Source: Sphingobium lactosutens DS20 (lineage in GTDB: Bacteria > Pseudomonadota > Alphaproteobacteria > Sphingomonadales > Sphingomonadaceae). From it: DNA of 64,000 nt. Location of the stretch: NCBI RefSeq assembly GCF_000445105.1, contig NZ_ATDP01000101.1, forward strand, positions 186,001-250,000, written 5' to 3'. This document shows, piece by piece, positions 44,921-53,524 of this stretch; position 1 is the stretch's first letter, and each line of letters opens with the position of its first letter. The notes under the pieces were generated by a model. That model worked only from the letters and a program-made list of their open reading frames with translations. It was not told where the DNA came from and did no database searches. A program made the translations under genes and the position numbers.

Positions 44921-46545
44921 TACCGAACCACAGCCGGCGATCATTTTTGGCCGGCGCTGCGGCGCTGGGCCTTGCGCGCGCGGCCCACGCCGCCAGCCCG
45001 ATGGGCATGGCAGCCGGGCCGGTGCGTCCTACCTGGGACTCCCTGGTCAGCCACTATCGCTACCCGGACTGGTTTCGCGATGCAAAGCTGGGGCTATGGT
45101 CGCATTGGGGTCCGCAGTCCGTGCCGCAGCAGGGCGACTGGTATGGCCGCTTCATGTATATGCAGGGCCACCCGATGTATCTGCATCACATCAAGACCTA
45201 CGGCCACCCGTCGGTTGCGGGAATGAAGGACATCCAGAATCTCTGGAAGGCGGAAAAGTGGGATCCTGACGCACTGATCGCACGCTATCAGAGGGCTGGT
45301 GCGCGTTATTTCATGGCCCTGGCCTGTCATCATGACAATCTGGATTGTTACGACAGCCGCTACCACGCGTGGAACAGCCTGCGGGTTGGGCCGAAAATGG
45401 ATGTGGTCGGCATCTGGGAGAAAGCGGCGCGACGGGCGGGTTTGAAATTCGGCGTGTCCAATCATGCCGCCCATGCGTGGCACTGGTATCAGCCAGCCTA
45501 TGGCTATGATCCGGTCGGCCCGAAAAAAGGGGAACGGTACGACGCCTTCCGCCTGCGCGCTGACGACGGCAAGGGACAATGGTGGGAGGGGCTGGACCCG
45601 CAGCAACTTTATACTGGCGGGCATAGGGTGCTGCCCGACGGGATCGACACGATCGAGGCGATGAATGCCTGGCACGACAGGCATAATGGCCAGTGGATCG
45701 AAAGCGGCCCCAAGGATGATCGGGCCTATGTCACCCGCTGGTTGCTGCGCCAGACCGACCTGATCGACAAATATAAGCCCGACATCGTCTACATGGACGA
45801 TCACGAACTGCCATTCGGACCGGTTGGGCTGCAGGCGGCGGCCGACTATTACAACCGTTCGATACAGTGGCATGGCGACATCGACGTCGTGCTGACGGGC
45901 AAGAAACTGAAACCCCGTGCGCGTTTCGCCATGGTTGAAGATGTTGAGCGCGGCTTTACCGATCATCTGTGGGAAGAGCCGTGGCAGACCGATACCTGTA
46001 TCGGCGACTGGTTCTACAATATCGCGCGTCTGACCGACAAAAGCTACAAGACAGCCGAAGATGTGATTCAGCGCCTGGCCGACGTGGTATCGAAGAACGG
46101 CAATCTCCTCCTGTCCATCCCCCAACCCGGCGACGGCTCCATCGACAGCGAAGAAGAGAAAATCCTGGATGGCATGGCATCATGGATGATCCATGGCGCC
46201 GAAGCGATCTTCGGATCGCGGCCATGGCGTCGCTACGGCGAAGGGCCGACGCGGCTGATCGCAGGAATGCAGAATGAAGAAAAGGCCAAGCCTTTCACGG
46301 CACGAGACATCCGGTTCACAACGAACAAGGGCGCTCTGTATGCTCTGTTCCTGGGCCGGGCCAGCGGACCTACGACTATCCGCTCACTGGCGCGGGATCT
46401 TGCGGCAGGCCAAGTCGACAGGGTGACGCTGTTGGGTGGCGGCGTACTGCCCCACCGGCAGGATCCAGCCGGGCTGCATCTCGACATGCCGCGCGACACG
46501 GGTTTCGTGCCCGCCGTCCGCATCGAGGGCAGAGGCCTGGTTTAA
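44917..46545 (+). CDS. GH29 alpha-L-fucosidase
   Basis: A 542-residue glycoside hydrolase removing terminal alpha-L-fucose. A twin-arginine signal (SRRSFLAGAAALGLARAAHA) sends it to the periplasm. The GH29 start WFRDAKLGLWSHWGPQSVPQQGDWYGR and ALACHHDNLDCYDSRYHAWNS are diagnostic. The likely nucleophile Asp is in DIVYMDDHELPFG near residue 295. The start is GTG 44917 overlapping the SGNH stop. Products fit the aldose dehydrogenase fusion and dehydratase encoded at 36043-39262. The acid/base residue is not predictable in this variable family. Confidence 0.9.
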   Translation: MIPNHSRRSFLAGAAALGLARAAHAASPMGMAAGPVRPTWDSLVSHYRYPDWFRDAKLGLWSHWGPQSVPQQGDWYGRFMYMQGHPMYLHHIKTYGHPSVAGMKDIQNLWKAEKWDPDALIARYQRAGARYFMALACHHDNLDCYDSRYHAWNSLRVGPKMDVVGIWEKAARRAGLKFGVSNHAAHAWHWYQPAYGYDPVGPKKGERYDAFRLRADDGKGQWWEGLDPQQLYTGGHRVLPDGIDTIEAMNAWHDRHNGQWIESGPKDDRAYVTRWLLRQTDLIDKYKPDIVYMDDHELPFGPVGLQAAADYYNRSIQWHGDIDVVLTGKKLKPRARFAMVEDVERGFTDHLWEEPWQTDTCIGDWFYNIARLTDKSYKTAEDVIQRLADVVSKNGNLLLSIPQPGDGSIDSEEEKILDGMASWMIHGAEAIFGSRPWRRYGEGPTRLIAGMQNEEKAKPFTARDIRFTTNKGALYALFLGRASGPTTIRSLARDLAAGQVDRVTLLGGGVLPHRQDPAGLHLDMPRDTGFVPAVRIEGRGLV

Positions 46546-46568
46546 CATCATTACAGGGATAGAGAGGG

Positions 46569-48905
46569 ATGACAAAAAAAGCTTTGAGGGCCGCACTGGT
46601 TGCGATGATGCTGGGCGTGTCCGGCATGGGTCTGAGCGCGCCCGCAATCGCCGAACCCATGGCGTTGCTCGACCGCCATGGCAGCCGCGTCGCAATCGAA
46701 CCATATGCGCCCAACATCGTGCGCGTGACGATTGCACTCGACAAGGCGCTGGCAGAGGCGCCCCCCGGACCCGGACCGATCGCACAATCAAACGCCAATG
46801 GCTGGACGCACAGCAATGACGGGGGCGCGGATATTTTTCGGTCTTCCGCGCTGACCGTCACCGTCGATCCCCAACCCTGGCCTAAAGCGCCATCACAGAT
46901 GGACCGCTATTTCGCGCCGTCGCTGCCGCCTGTCACCCTGTCCGTCCATGATGCGCAAGGCAGGCTGCTGACAAAAATGACGGGTTGGGAAATGGCGCCG
47001 CACAGCGTGAATGGCGAGCAGACCTTCAAGGTCGGCGCCAGCTTCGACGCCCCGGCCGACGAACATTATTATGGGCTGGGACAAAATCAGGAGGGTATGC
47101 TCGACCTCAAGGGGCGAGAGATCGATTGCAAACATTATTATGACGCACCGGCGGGCGAGACCGTCTGTGTACCGTTCATGGTCACGAACAAGGGCTATGG
47201 CATCGTCTGGGACAATCCGGCACGCACGCTGATATGGCCGGGTTTGCACAGCAGCACCCATTGGCAGAGCCAGGTCGGCGAACGCGTGTCCTTCTTCGTC
47301 ATTTCCGGCACCACCACCGACGACATCTACGCCGGCTATGCCAAGCTGACCGGTGAAACCCCATTGCCGCCCAAGGCGGGCTTCGGCCTCATCCAAAGCA
47401 AGGCGCGCTACGAAAGCCAGCAGGAATTGCTCGACGTCGCCAAGGGCTATCGCGACCGGGGCTATCCGCTCGACGTGATGGTGCTTGACTGGTTCTATTG
47501 GACCCGCATGGGGCAACTGGACATCGACCGCACCTATTTTCCCGATCCGCGGGGGATGAACGATCAGCTCAACGCCATGGGGATGCGCTCTATCATCAGT
47601 GTGTGGCCGCGTTTCGAACGGGAATCCCGCTATTTCGACATGCTGGCGGCGAAGGGATGGCTGCTCAAGGACAAGGACGGCAATCCGGTCGATGGCCTGC
47701 CCGTTCGCTATGACCGGGCCGGTGCGCTGATCGACAGCACGAACCCTGAGGCACGCGCCTGGTTCTGGAGCAAGATCCGCAACAATATCCTGTCTGAAGG
47801 CTTTGACTGGCTGTGGCTGGACGAAACCGAACCGGATGTGATCCCGGAGGGCTATTTCTTCTCGATCGGCTCGGGCGACCGCTACCGCAATCTCTTCCCA
47901 CTGGTTCATACAGGTGGCGTCGCCGAAGGATCCGCCCGCGATCGCCCCGATTTCCGCAACATGATCCTGGCGCGCGCCGCTTATCTTGGCGCCCAGCGCA
48001 ATGGCGGGCTGTTCTGGTCTTCGGACGTCAAATCGACCTGGGAAGCGTTGCGGCGACAGGTGCCGACCGGGCTCAATTATACCGCGTCCGGCCTGGCCTA
48101 CTGGGGTAGCGATATCGGCGGATGGCAATGGCCCAAGGGTCCGCCACCGCAGGCGCCCGTGTTGATCGATCCCGCCGGCATGACCGCTGCTGGCATGGAC
48201 TATGTCGATTATCCGGAATTGTTCGTTCGCTGGTTCCAATATAGCGTCTTCACGCCCACCCTGCGCATCCATGGGCAGCGGCCAGACACGGAGCTATGGA
48301 CCTACGGCAAGGCGGCGGAGCCGATTCTGGCGGACTGGCTGCGGCTGCGCTACACATTGATGCCCTATATCTATTCGCTGGGACGCCACACCTATGACAG
48401 CGGCGCTCCCTTCATGCGCGCGCTCTTCATGGATTTTCCCAATGATCCCAAGGTCGCGACGATCGGCGACCAATATATGTTCGGCCCCGCTTTCCTGGTC
48501 GCGCCGGTCACGGAGCAGGGCCAGACAAAGCGCTCGGTCTACCTGCCGGCGGGCACGGCCTGGTATGATTATTGGACCAACCAGCGTTACGAAGGCGGCC
48601 AGACGATCGAAGTGGCGGCGCCGATCCATCGCATGCCGCTCTTCGTAAAGGCAGGGTCGATCATCCCCATGGGTGTTCAGGTGAAAAGCACGGCGGAACG
48701 CCAGGCGCTCGAAGCGATCCGGGTCTATCCCGGCGCGGACGCTCGCTTCACCCTGTATGATGACGATGGCAAGACCAACGCCTATCGCAAGGGCGGCATA
48801 AAGGCGGACCTGGTCTGGAACGACCAGAGCCGGTCACTCAGCAGCAAGACGACACTACCCAGCGGCCAGGCGATCAAGGGCCTGGTCCAGATCATGGGTC
48901 AATAA
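46569..48905 (+). CDS. GH31 glycosidase, alpha-xylosidase-like
   Basis: A 778-residue GH31 enzyme with a Sec signal peptide (ALVAMMLGVSGMGLSAPAIAEP). Domain order is N-terminal beta-sandwich, (beta/alpha)8 barrel and C-terminal sandwiches. The nucleophile Asp lies in WLWLDETEPD (about residue 418), and the acid/base Asp in FWSSDVKSTW (about 486). SDIGGW and HGQRPDTELW are also typical. The DETEPD form is closer to alpha-xylosidases than to alpha-glucosidases. It lies 23 bases after the fucosidase. Trimming xylose from xyloglucan oligosaccharides is the favoured role; alpha-glucosidase activity remains possible. Confidence 0.85.
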   Translation: MTKKALRAALVAMMLGVSGMGLSAPAIAEPMALLDRHGSRVAIEPYAPNIVRVTIALDKALAEAPPGPGPIAQSNANGWTHSNDGGADIFRSSALTVTVDPQPWPKAPSQMDRYFAPSLPPVTLSVHDAQGRLLTKMTGWEMAPHSVNGEQTFKVGASFDAPADEHYYGLGQNQEGMLDLKGREIDCKHYYDAPAGETVCVPFMVTNKGYGIVWDNPARTLIWPGLHSSTHWQSQVGERVSFFVISGTTTDDIYAGYAKLTGETPLPPKAGFGLIQSKARYESQQELLDVAKGYRDRGYPLDVMVLDWFYWTRMGQLDIDRTYFPDPRGMNDQLNAMGMRSIISVWPRFERESRYFDMLAAKGWLLKDKDGNPVDGLPVRYDRAGALIDSTNPEARAWFWSKIRNNILSEGFDWLWLDETEPDVIPEGYFFSIGSGDRYRNLFPLVHTGGVAEGSARDRPDFRNMILARAAYLGAQRNGGLFWSSDVKSTWEALRRQVPTGLNYTASGLAYWGSDIGGWQWPKGPPPQAPVLIDPAGMTAAGMDYVDYPELFVRWFQYSVFTPTLRIHGQRPDTELWTYGKAAEPILADWLRLRYTLMPYIYSLGRHTYDSGAPFMRALFMDFPNDPKVATIGDQYMFGPAFLVAPVTEQGQTKRSVYLPAGTAWYDYWTNQRYEGGQTIEVAAPIHRMPLFVKAGSIIPMGVQVKSTAERQALEAIRVYPGADARFTLYDDDGKTNAYRKGGIKADLVWNDQSRSLSSKTTLPSGQAIKGLVQIMGQ

Positions 48906-48917
48906 GGAGCTATTGGC

Positions 48918-50381
48918 ATGACTGGCATCAACCGTCGCGACCTGGGCCTGGGGTTGGGCGCGGCCGCGCTCGGGGCATCGCTCACCGGATCTGTCAGTGC
49001 GGGCGCGCAAACGGGCGCAGCCGCGACGACCGGCCGTGTCGATCCGCTCGCTTTCCCGGACAATTTCCTGTGGGGGGCCGCGACCGCGGCTTATCAGATC
49101 GAAGGGGCGGTCAAGGAAGATGGGCGCGGGCTCACCAACTGGGATATTTTTTCGCATACGCCTGGAAAGGTTGCCAATGGGGATACCGGCGACGTCGCGT
49201 GCGACAGCTATCATCGCTATCAGGAGGATATCGCCCTTCTGAAGGCATTGGGCGTCAAGGCCTATCGCTTCTCCATCGCTTGGTCGCGCATCTTCCCCGA
49301 TGGCAGGGGGCAACCCAATCCCAAGGGCGTGGCTTATTATGACCGCCTGGTAGACGGTTTGCTGGCCGCCGGCATCACGCCGCATGTTACCCTGTTCCAC
49401 TGGGACTTGCCCCATGCGTTGCCCGGCGGTTGGCAGAACCGGGATACCGCCTATGCCTTTGCCGACTATGCCAGCTATATGACGGCGCGTCTCAGCGATC
49501 GCGTCAAGCATATCATGACGGTCAATGAACTGCGCTGTTTTACCGATCTGAGCTACATGACCGGCGGCAAGGCGCCTGGCCTCAAGCTGCCGATGAAGGA
49601 GGTCAACCAGGTGCGCCATCATGGCGTTCTGGCCCACGGGCTGGGCGTGCAGGCGATCCGCGCAGCCGCCAAGTCGGGCACACAGGTCGGCATAGCCGAC
49701 AATCCCAACATTTATGTCCCCGCCATCGAGACGACCGACCATATCGAGGCGGTCAAGCGGGCGGTGCGCGAAGAAAATGCCATGTTCCTGACCGCAATCA
49801 TGGAAGGGGCCTATCGCGACACCTATCTTGCAGCACAGGGCAAGGACGCGCCTGTGGTCAAGGCCGGCGATATGCGGGCAATCGGCAGTCCGCTCGATTT
49901 CCTGTCGATCAACGTCTACACCGGCAACACCGTCCGCGCCGACACCGCAAAGCCAGGCGGCTATGACATATTGCCCCGACTGCCGCAGTCGCCGCGCATG
50001 GCGTCCCCCTGGCTCTATGTCAGCCCGGAGGTCATTTACTGGGGCATTCGCGCCATTCATGAGATGTGGAAGCCCAAGGCCATGTATATCTCGGAAAATG
50101 GCTGCTCGACCGACGATCAGCTATCAGCGGACGGACGCGTCTATGATGCCGACCGGGTCATGTATCTGCGCAACTATATCACGCATCTTCAGCGTGCGGC
50201 GCGCGAAGGCTTGCCGATCAAGGGTTATTTCGTCTGGAGCCTCATGGACAATTTCGAATGGGAGGATGGCTATACCAAGCTGTTCGGCATCCACCACGTC
50301 GATTTCAAAACGCAGAAAAGGACGCCTAAACTGTCGGCGGACTGGTATCGGGAACTGGTGCGGACCAACAGGTTGGTTTGA
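48918..50381 (+). CDS. GH1 beta-glucosidase-like protein
   Basis: A 487-residue GH1 enzyme with a twin-arginine-like signal (NRRDLGLGLGAAALGASLTG). FLWGAATAAYQIEGA and FSIAWSRIFPDGRG are family marks. The nucleophile Glu is in MYISENGC near residue 393. The acid/base motif, normally NEP, reads VNEL (IMTVNELRCF), so Glu is kept but Pro is replaced. The start ATG 48918 follows AAGGAG. It closes the operon and would finish degradation of a beta-glucan backbone after side chains are removed. Confidence 0.87.
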   Translation: MTGINRRDLGLGLGAAALGASLTGSVSAGAQTGAAATTGRVDPLAFPDNFLWGAATAAYQIEGAVKEDGRGLTNWDIFSHTPGKVANGDTGDVACDSYHRYQEDIALLKALGVKAYRFSIAWSRIFPDGRGQPNPKGVAYYDRLVDGLLAAGITPHVTLFHWDLPHALPGGWQNRDTAYAFADYASYMTARLSDRVKHIMTVNELRCFTDLSYMTGGKAPGLKLPMKEVNQVRHHGVLAHGLGVQAIRAAAKSGTQVGIADNPNIYVPAIETTDHIEAVKRAVREENAMFLTAIMEGAYRDTYLAAQGKDAPVVKAGDMRAIGSPLDFLSINVYTGNTVRADTAKPGGYDILPRLPQSPRMASPWLYVSPEVIYWGIRAIHEMWKPKAMYISENGCSTDDQLSADGRVYDADRVMYLRNYITHLQRAAREGLPIKGYFVWSLMDNFEWEDGYTKLFGIHHVDFKTQKRTPKLSADWYRELVRTNRLV

Positions 50382-50402
50382 TCACGGGGGCCGCGCCGCC
50401 TT

Positions 50403-51272
50403 TCACTTCAGCAGCGCATGCAATGCATCGCTGGCGGGATGGCCGTCTCTTTTCTCCATCCGCGCCAGCGTCGCCGTCGCCATGGCTCGATAGGCTGGCA
50501 AAAGGTCAGGACATGCCCGCGTCATGGCGGCAAGATGATCATCGATCGTCTGAATGTCACCGCGAAGAAGCGGTCCAGACAATGCGTCGAACCCTTTTGA
50601 CAGACTATTGCCCAGCGTCGCGCGGACCAGGGGCGCCAGCAGCGCTGCCGGGTCCTGAATGCCTGCGGCGTTCAGCGCATCCATCGCGCCGGCCAGCAGA
50701 GTCACCATGTGGTTGGCAGCGTGCGACAACGCAGCATGATAGAGAGGACGGCAGTCATCCTCCACATATTCGGCCACGCCGCCAAGCCGCGAAACAAGAG
50801 TGCGGGCCTCTTCGGACGCGGCGGCATCAGATGCCGTAATCGCAAAGGAAGCACCCTTCATGCGCGTGACCTCTGCCGCAGGATCGCCGGTGAACGTCAT
50901 CACCGGGTGGATGGCTGCGGTCAACGCGCCCGCGGCCCGCAATGGCTCCAGCACGCAGACGCCGCTGCCGCCGCTCAGATGAATGCAAAAGGGAGCCGGT
51001 GGAGGAATGGGCGATGACGATAGGGCCTCCACCACCGCGCCAATGGCGTCATCCGACACGGCCAACAGTAGCAGATCGCAGCGCTGCATCAGTGTAGCAG
51101 CGTCATGAATGACGCTGCCGCCCACACTCGCAGCGGCAGTGCGCGCCCGCCCTCCGTTTCGACCCCAAAAGGAGAGCGGATGAAGGCTTTGATCCGCGAG
51201 GGCGAGGCCCATGGCGCGCGCGACCCGCCCACTGCCGATAATGCCCACGCGCTGATAGCTGTCTTTGGTCAT
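50403..51272 (-). CDS. Rossmann-like / DUF2520 NAD(P)-binding protein
   Basis: A 289-residue protein with an N-terminal Rossmann domain (VGIIGSGRVARAMGLAL) and a C-terminal helical DUF2520 domain (HAALSHAANHMVTLLAGAMDAL). The fold is that of 6-phosphogluconate-dehydrogenase-like or ketopantoate-reductase-like enzymes. SGGSGVCVLEPLRAAG and AIHPVMTFTG are typical of the family. The activity of DUF2520 proteins is not established. It is convergent with the GH1 gene (21-base gap) and in line with the LuxR gene upstream. There is no obvious link to either neighbour. Confidence 0.8.
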   Translation of the reverse strand: MTKDSYQRVGIIGSGRVARAMGLALADQSLHPLSFWGRNGGRARTAAASVGGSVIHDAATLMQRCDLLLLAVSDDAIGAVVEALSSSPIPPPAPFCIHLSGGSGVCVLEPLRAAGALTAAIHPVMTFTGDPAAEVTRMKGASFAITASDAAASEEARTLVSRLGGVAEYVEDDCRPLYHAALSHAANHMVTLLAGAMDALNAAGIQDPAALLAPLVRATLGNSLSKGFDALSGPLLRGDIQTIDDHLAAMTRACPDLLPAYRAMATATLARMEKRDGHPASDALHALLK

Positions 51273-51309
51273 GGCGCTGCCTTTAGCACGGCGCCCGGCC
51301 GGCGCGATG

Positions 51310-52383
51310 TCAGATGATCGCCAGCACGCTGGTAAAGATGATGCGGACTAGGTCGGCCTGCCCGCCAGCGCCGGTCTTGGCGTATATTTTCTTCGAATAG
51401 TTACGCGCGGTTTCCGTGGTGAGGCCAAGGTCCAGCGCCGCCTCGGCAATGCTGCGGCCCTGCGCCATCGCCCAGGCGAGGCGCGCCTCGCTCGGCAAAA
51501 GATCAAAAAGGTCGATGAGTTGCTCACACCGGTCGTCGCGCGACCAGCGATCACCGCTCAGATACAGCATCGCCACCGCTGGCGACGCGCCGGAGGATTG
51601 GCGATCGGGGACAGCGGTCACGAAGATGTCCATCCACGGGTCCTGGCTCAGGCGAAAGGCGCGGGGGCGGATATGGGGGTCTTGGGCAAAGGCCTTTGCC
51701 AAGGCGCTTACGTCGCGTTCAATCGCCGGTGATGCAAAGGTCAGCCTGTCATAGCGACCATGGCGCACGAGCGCGGTCCGTCGGAAAATTTCCTGCACAT
51801 TGGCCGACTGGTCGATGATACGACAGCGCGCGTCGATGGTGAGCCAGCCGAAATTAAGCCGCCCGATCATGTCCGACGAGATCGATGCCCGCCGTCGCTC
51901 CCGCTCCAACGCCGCCAAATTGTTGAGCGCGATCTTCAGATGCGGTCCCAACCGGCTGAGCAAGGATGCGCTTGCCGCGCCCATGTCTTGGGGTCCAGCG
52001 ATCGTCAGCCAGGCGTGGCTGTCATTCACATCGCTAACGCGCAGCGTCCGCAAATGGTGGATGCCAAGCCCATCCAACATGGGGGCCGTTCGTGTATTGA
52101 ATGTGCCAGGGACTAGTTCTTCAAACGTGTAAACACGTCCTTCTCTCAGGTGAGGGGCTGCATCATCATCAATTGTCAGATAGTCTTGCCATGCTATCGG
52201 CAGCTTTTCTCCCGCTTGGAACTGCACCACGGGGCCCTCGCGAGGGCGTATAATCAGACTGGCGGTGACAACGGCCGTGACGCCTTGCAACAGGCTCAGG
52301 AAACGGTTCCAGAGCGGCTGATCGGATAGGCCGTCATGCAGCGCGGCCAGCAGGTCCGCCTCGCCAGTATTCATCATGCGCAT
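51310..52383 (-). CDS. LuxR-family transcriptional regulator
   Basis: A 357-residue regulator. The C-terminal GerE helix-turn-helix is seen in [46 protein letters not shown]. The N-terminal ~280 residues may form PAS/GAF-like sensory folds ([23 protein letters not shown]) but match no autoinducer-binding domain I recognise. The start is ATG 52383, eight bases after AGGA. It diverges from cysD, with a perfect palindrome between them. The signal sensed is unknown. Control of cysDNC-cysQ is possible from position alone. Confidence 0.82.
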   Translation of the reverse strand: MRMMNTGEADLLAALHDGLSDQPLWNRFLSLLQGVTAVVTASLIIRPREGPVVQFQAGEKLPIAWQDYLTIDDDAAPHLREGRVYTFEELVPGTFNTRTAPMLDGLGIHHLRTLRVSDVNDSHAWLTIAGPQDMGAASASLLSRLGPHLKIALNNLAALERERRRASISSDMIGRLNFGWLTIDARCRIIDQSANVQEIFRRTALVRHGRYDRLTFASPAIERDVSALAKAFAQDPHIRPRAFRLSQDPWMDIFVTAVPDRQSSGASPAVAMLYLSGDRWSRDDRCEQLIDLFDLLPSEARLAWAMAQGRSIAEAALDLGLTTETARNYSKKIYAKTGAGGQADLVRIIFTSVLAII

Positions 52384-52400
52384 GGGCTTTTCCTGCCACA

Positions 52401-52414
52401 CTCCCATATGGGAG
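52401..52414. promoter_or_regulatory. perfect 14-base palindrome between luxR-type gene and cysD
   Basis: CTCCCATATGGGAG is fully self-complementary. It lies 18 bases upstream of the LuxR start codon and 54 bases upstream of cysD, in an 85-base divergent gap. An operator for the LuxR protein is the simplest reading. Confidence 0.5.
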
Positions 52415-52468
52415 GTCAAACATGCGTGGCGGGCTGCCACAAAGGGGCGTCCTTGCCGTGGAGACACC

Positions 52469-53380
52469 ATGCTCGATAAAAAGACCCTGACCCATCTGGA
52501 ACGCCTCGAAGCAGAGAGCATCCATATCCTGCGCGAAGTCGTGTCGGAGGCGGAAAAGCCGGTGATGCTCTATTCCGTCGGCAAAGACAGCGCGGTGATG
52601 CTGCATCTGGCGCGCAAGGCCTTCTACCCCTCGCCGCCGCCCTTCCCGCTGCTGCATGTCGATACCACCTGGAAATTCCGCGCCATGTACGAATTGCGCG
52701 ACCGGATGGCGCGCGAAAGCGGGATGGAATTGCTGGTCTACCAGAACCCGGAGGCCAAGGACCGAGGCATCAACCCCTTTGACCATGGACCGCTGCATAC
52801 CGATATGTGGAAGACTGAAGGGTTGAAACAGGCGCTCAACCTCTATGGCTTCGACGCGGCCTTCGGCGGCGCGCGGCGTGACGAGGAAAAGAGCCGCGCC
52901 AAGGAACGCATTTTTTCGTTCCGTACCGCCAGCCATGGATGGGACCCCAAGAATCAGCGTCCGGAATTGTGGAACCTCTACAATGCGCGCAAGAATAAGG
53001 GCGAAAGCATCCGCGTCTTCCCGATCAGCAACTGGACCGAACTCGACATCTGGCAATATATCCATTTGAACGATGTGCCGATCGTGCCGCTCTATTTCGC
53101 AGACAAGCGCCCGACGGTGGAGCGTGACGGCATGTTGCTGATGGTCGACGACGACCGTTTTCCGCTGCAACCTGGGGAAGAGCCGGTCATGCGCTCCATC
53201 CGGTTCCGGACGCTCGGCTGCTATCCGCTGACCGGGGCGGTGGAAAGCGAGGCGCGCACCTTGCCCGAGGTGATTCAGGAAACGCTGCTGACCACCACAT
53301 CGGAACGCCAGGGGCGCGCCATCGACAAGGATGCCGGGGGTGCCGGCATGGAGAAGAAGAAGCAGGAAGGCTATTTCTGA
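52469..53380 (+). CDS. cysD: sulfate adenylyltransferase subunit 2
   Basis: CysD of 303 residues, the smaller ATP-sulfurylase subunit that forms APS from ATP and sulfate with CysN. The PP-loop [17 protein letters not shown] lies near residue 36, [22 protein letters not shown] near 133, and the C-terminal [16 protein letters not shown] near 250 is diagnostic. The start is ATG 52469 with GGAGA upstream. It heads the sulfate-activation cluster, followed after 144 bases by cysNC. The gap contains a hairpin repeat. Confidence 0.95.
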   Translation: MLDKKTLTHLERLEAESIHILREVVSEAEKPVMLYSVGKDSAVMLHLARKAFYPSPPPFPLLHVDTTWKFRAMYELRDRMARESGMELLVYQNPEAKDRGINPFDHGPLHTDMWKTEGLKQALNLYGFDAAFGGARRDEEKSRAKERIFSFRTASHGWDPKNQRPELWNLYNARKNKGESIRVFPISNWTELDIWQYIHLNDVPIVPLYFADKRPTVERDGMLLMVDDDRFPLQPGEEPVMRSIRFRTLGCYPLTGAVESEARTLPEVIQETLLTTTSERQGRAIDKDAGGAGMEKKKQEGYF

Positions 53381-53388
53381 TGCGTCGC

Positions 53389-53409
53389 GTCACCCGCGGC
53401 GCGGGTGAC
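53389..53409. repeat. REP-like hairpin, copy 1
   Basis: GTCACCCGC (53389-53397) and GCGGGTGAC (53401-53409) form a perfect nine-base stem with a three-base loop, just after the cysD stop. The same arms occur at 56235-56262. There is no T-run. It may be a REP-type element or an mRNA stabiliser. Confidence 0.55.
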
Positions 53410-53524
53410 AGCGCGTTTGCTTCGGCGCACGCCACAGCTTCAGCGCCTTAGCGCAGACCTTCCCCAAATATCTTGAATGCCGGCGAACGACGGCACGACG
53501 GAACAGAATGACGGGACAGACGAC

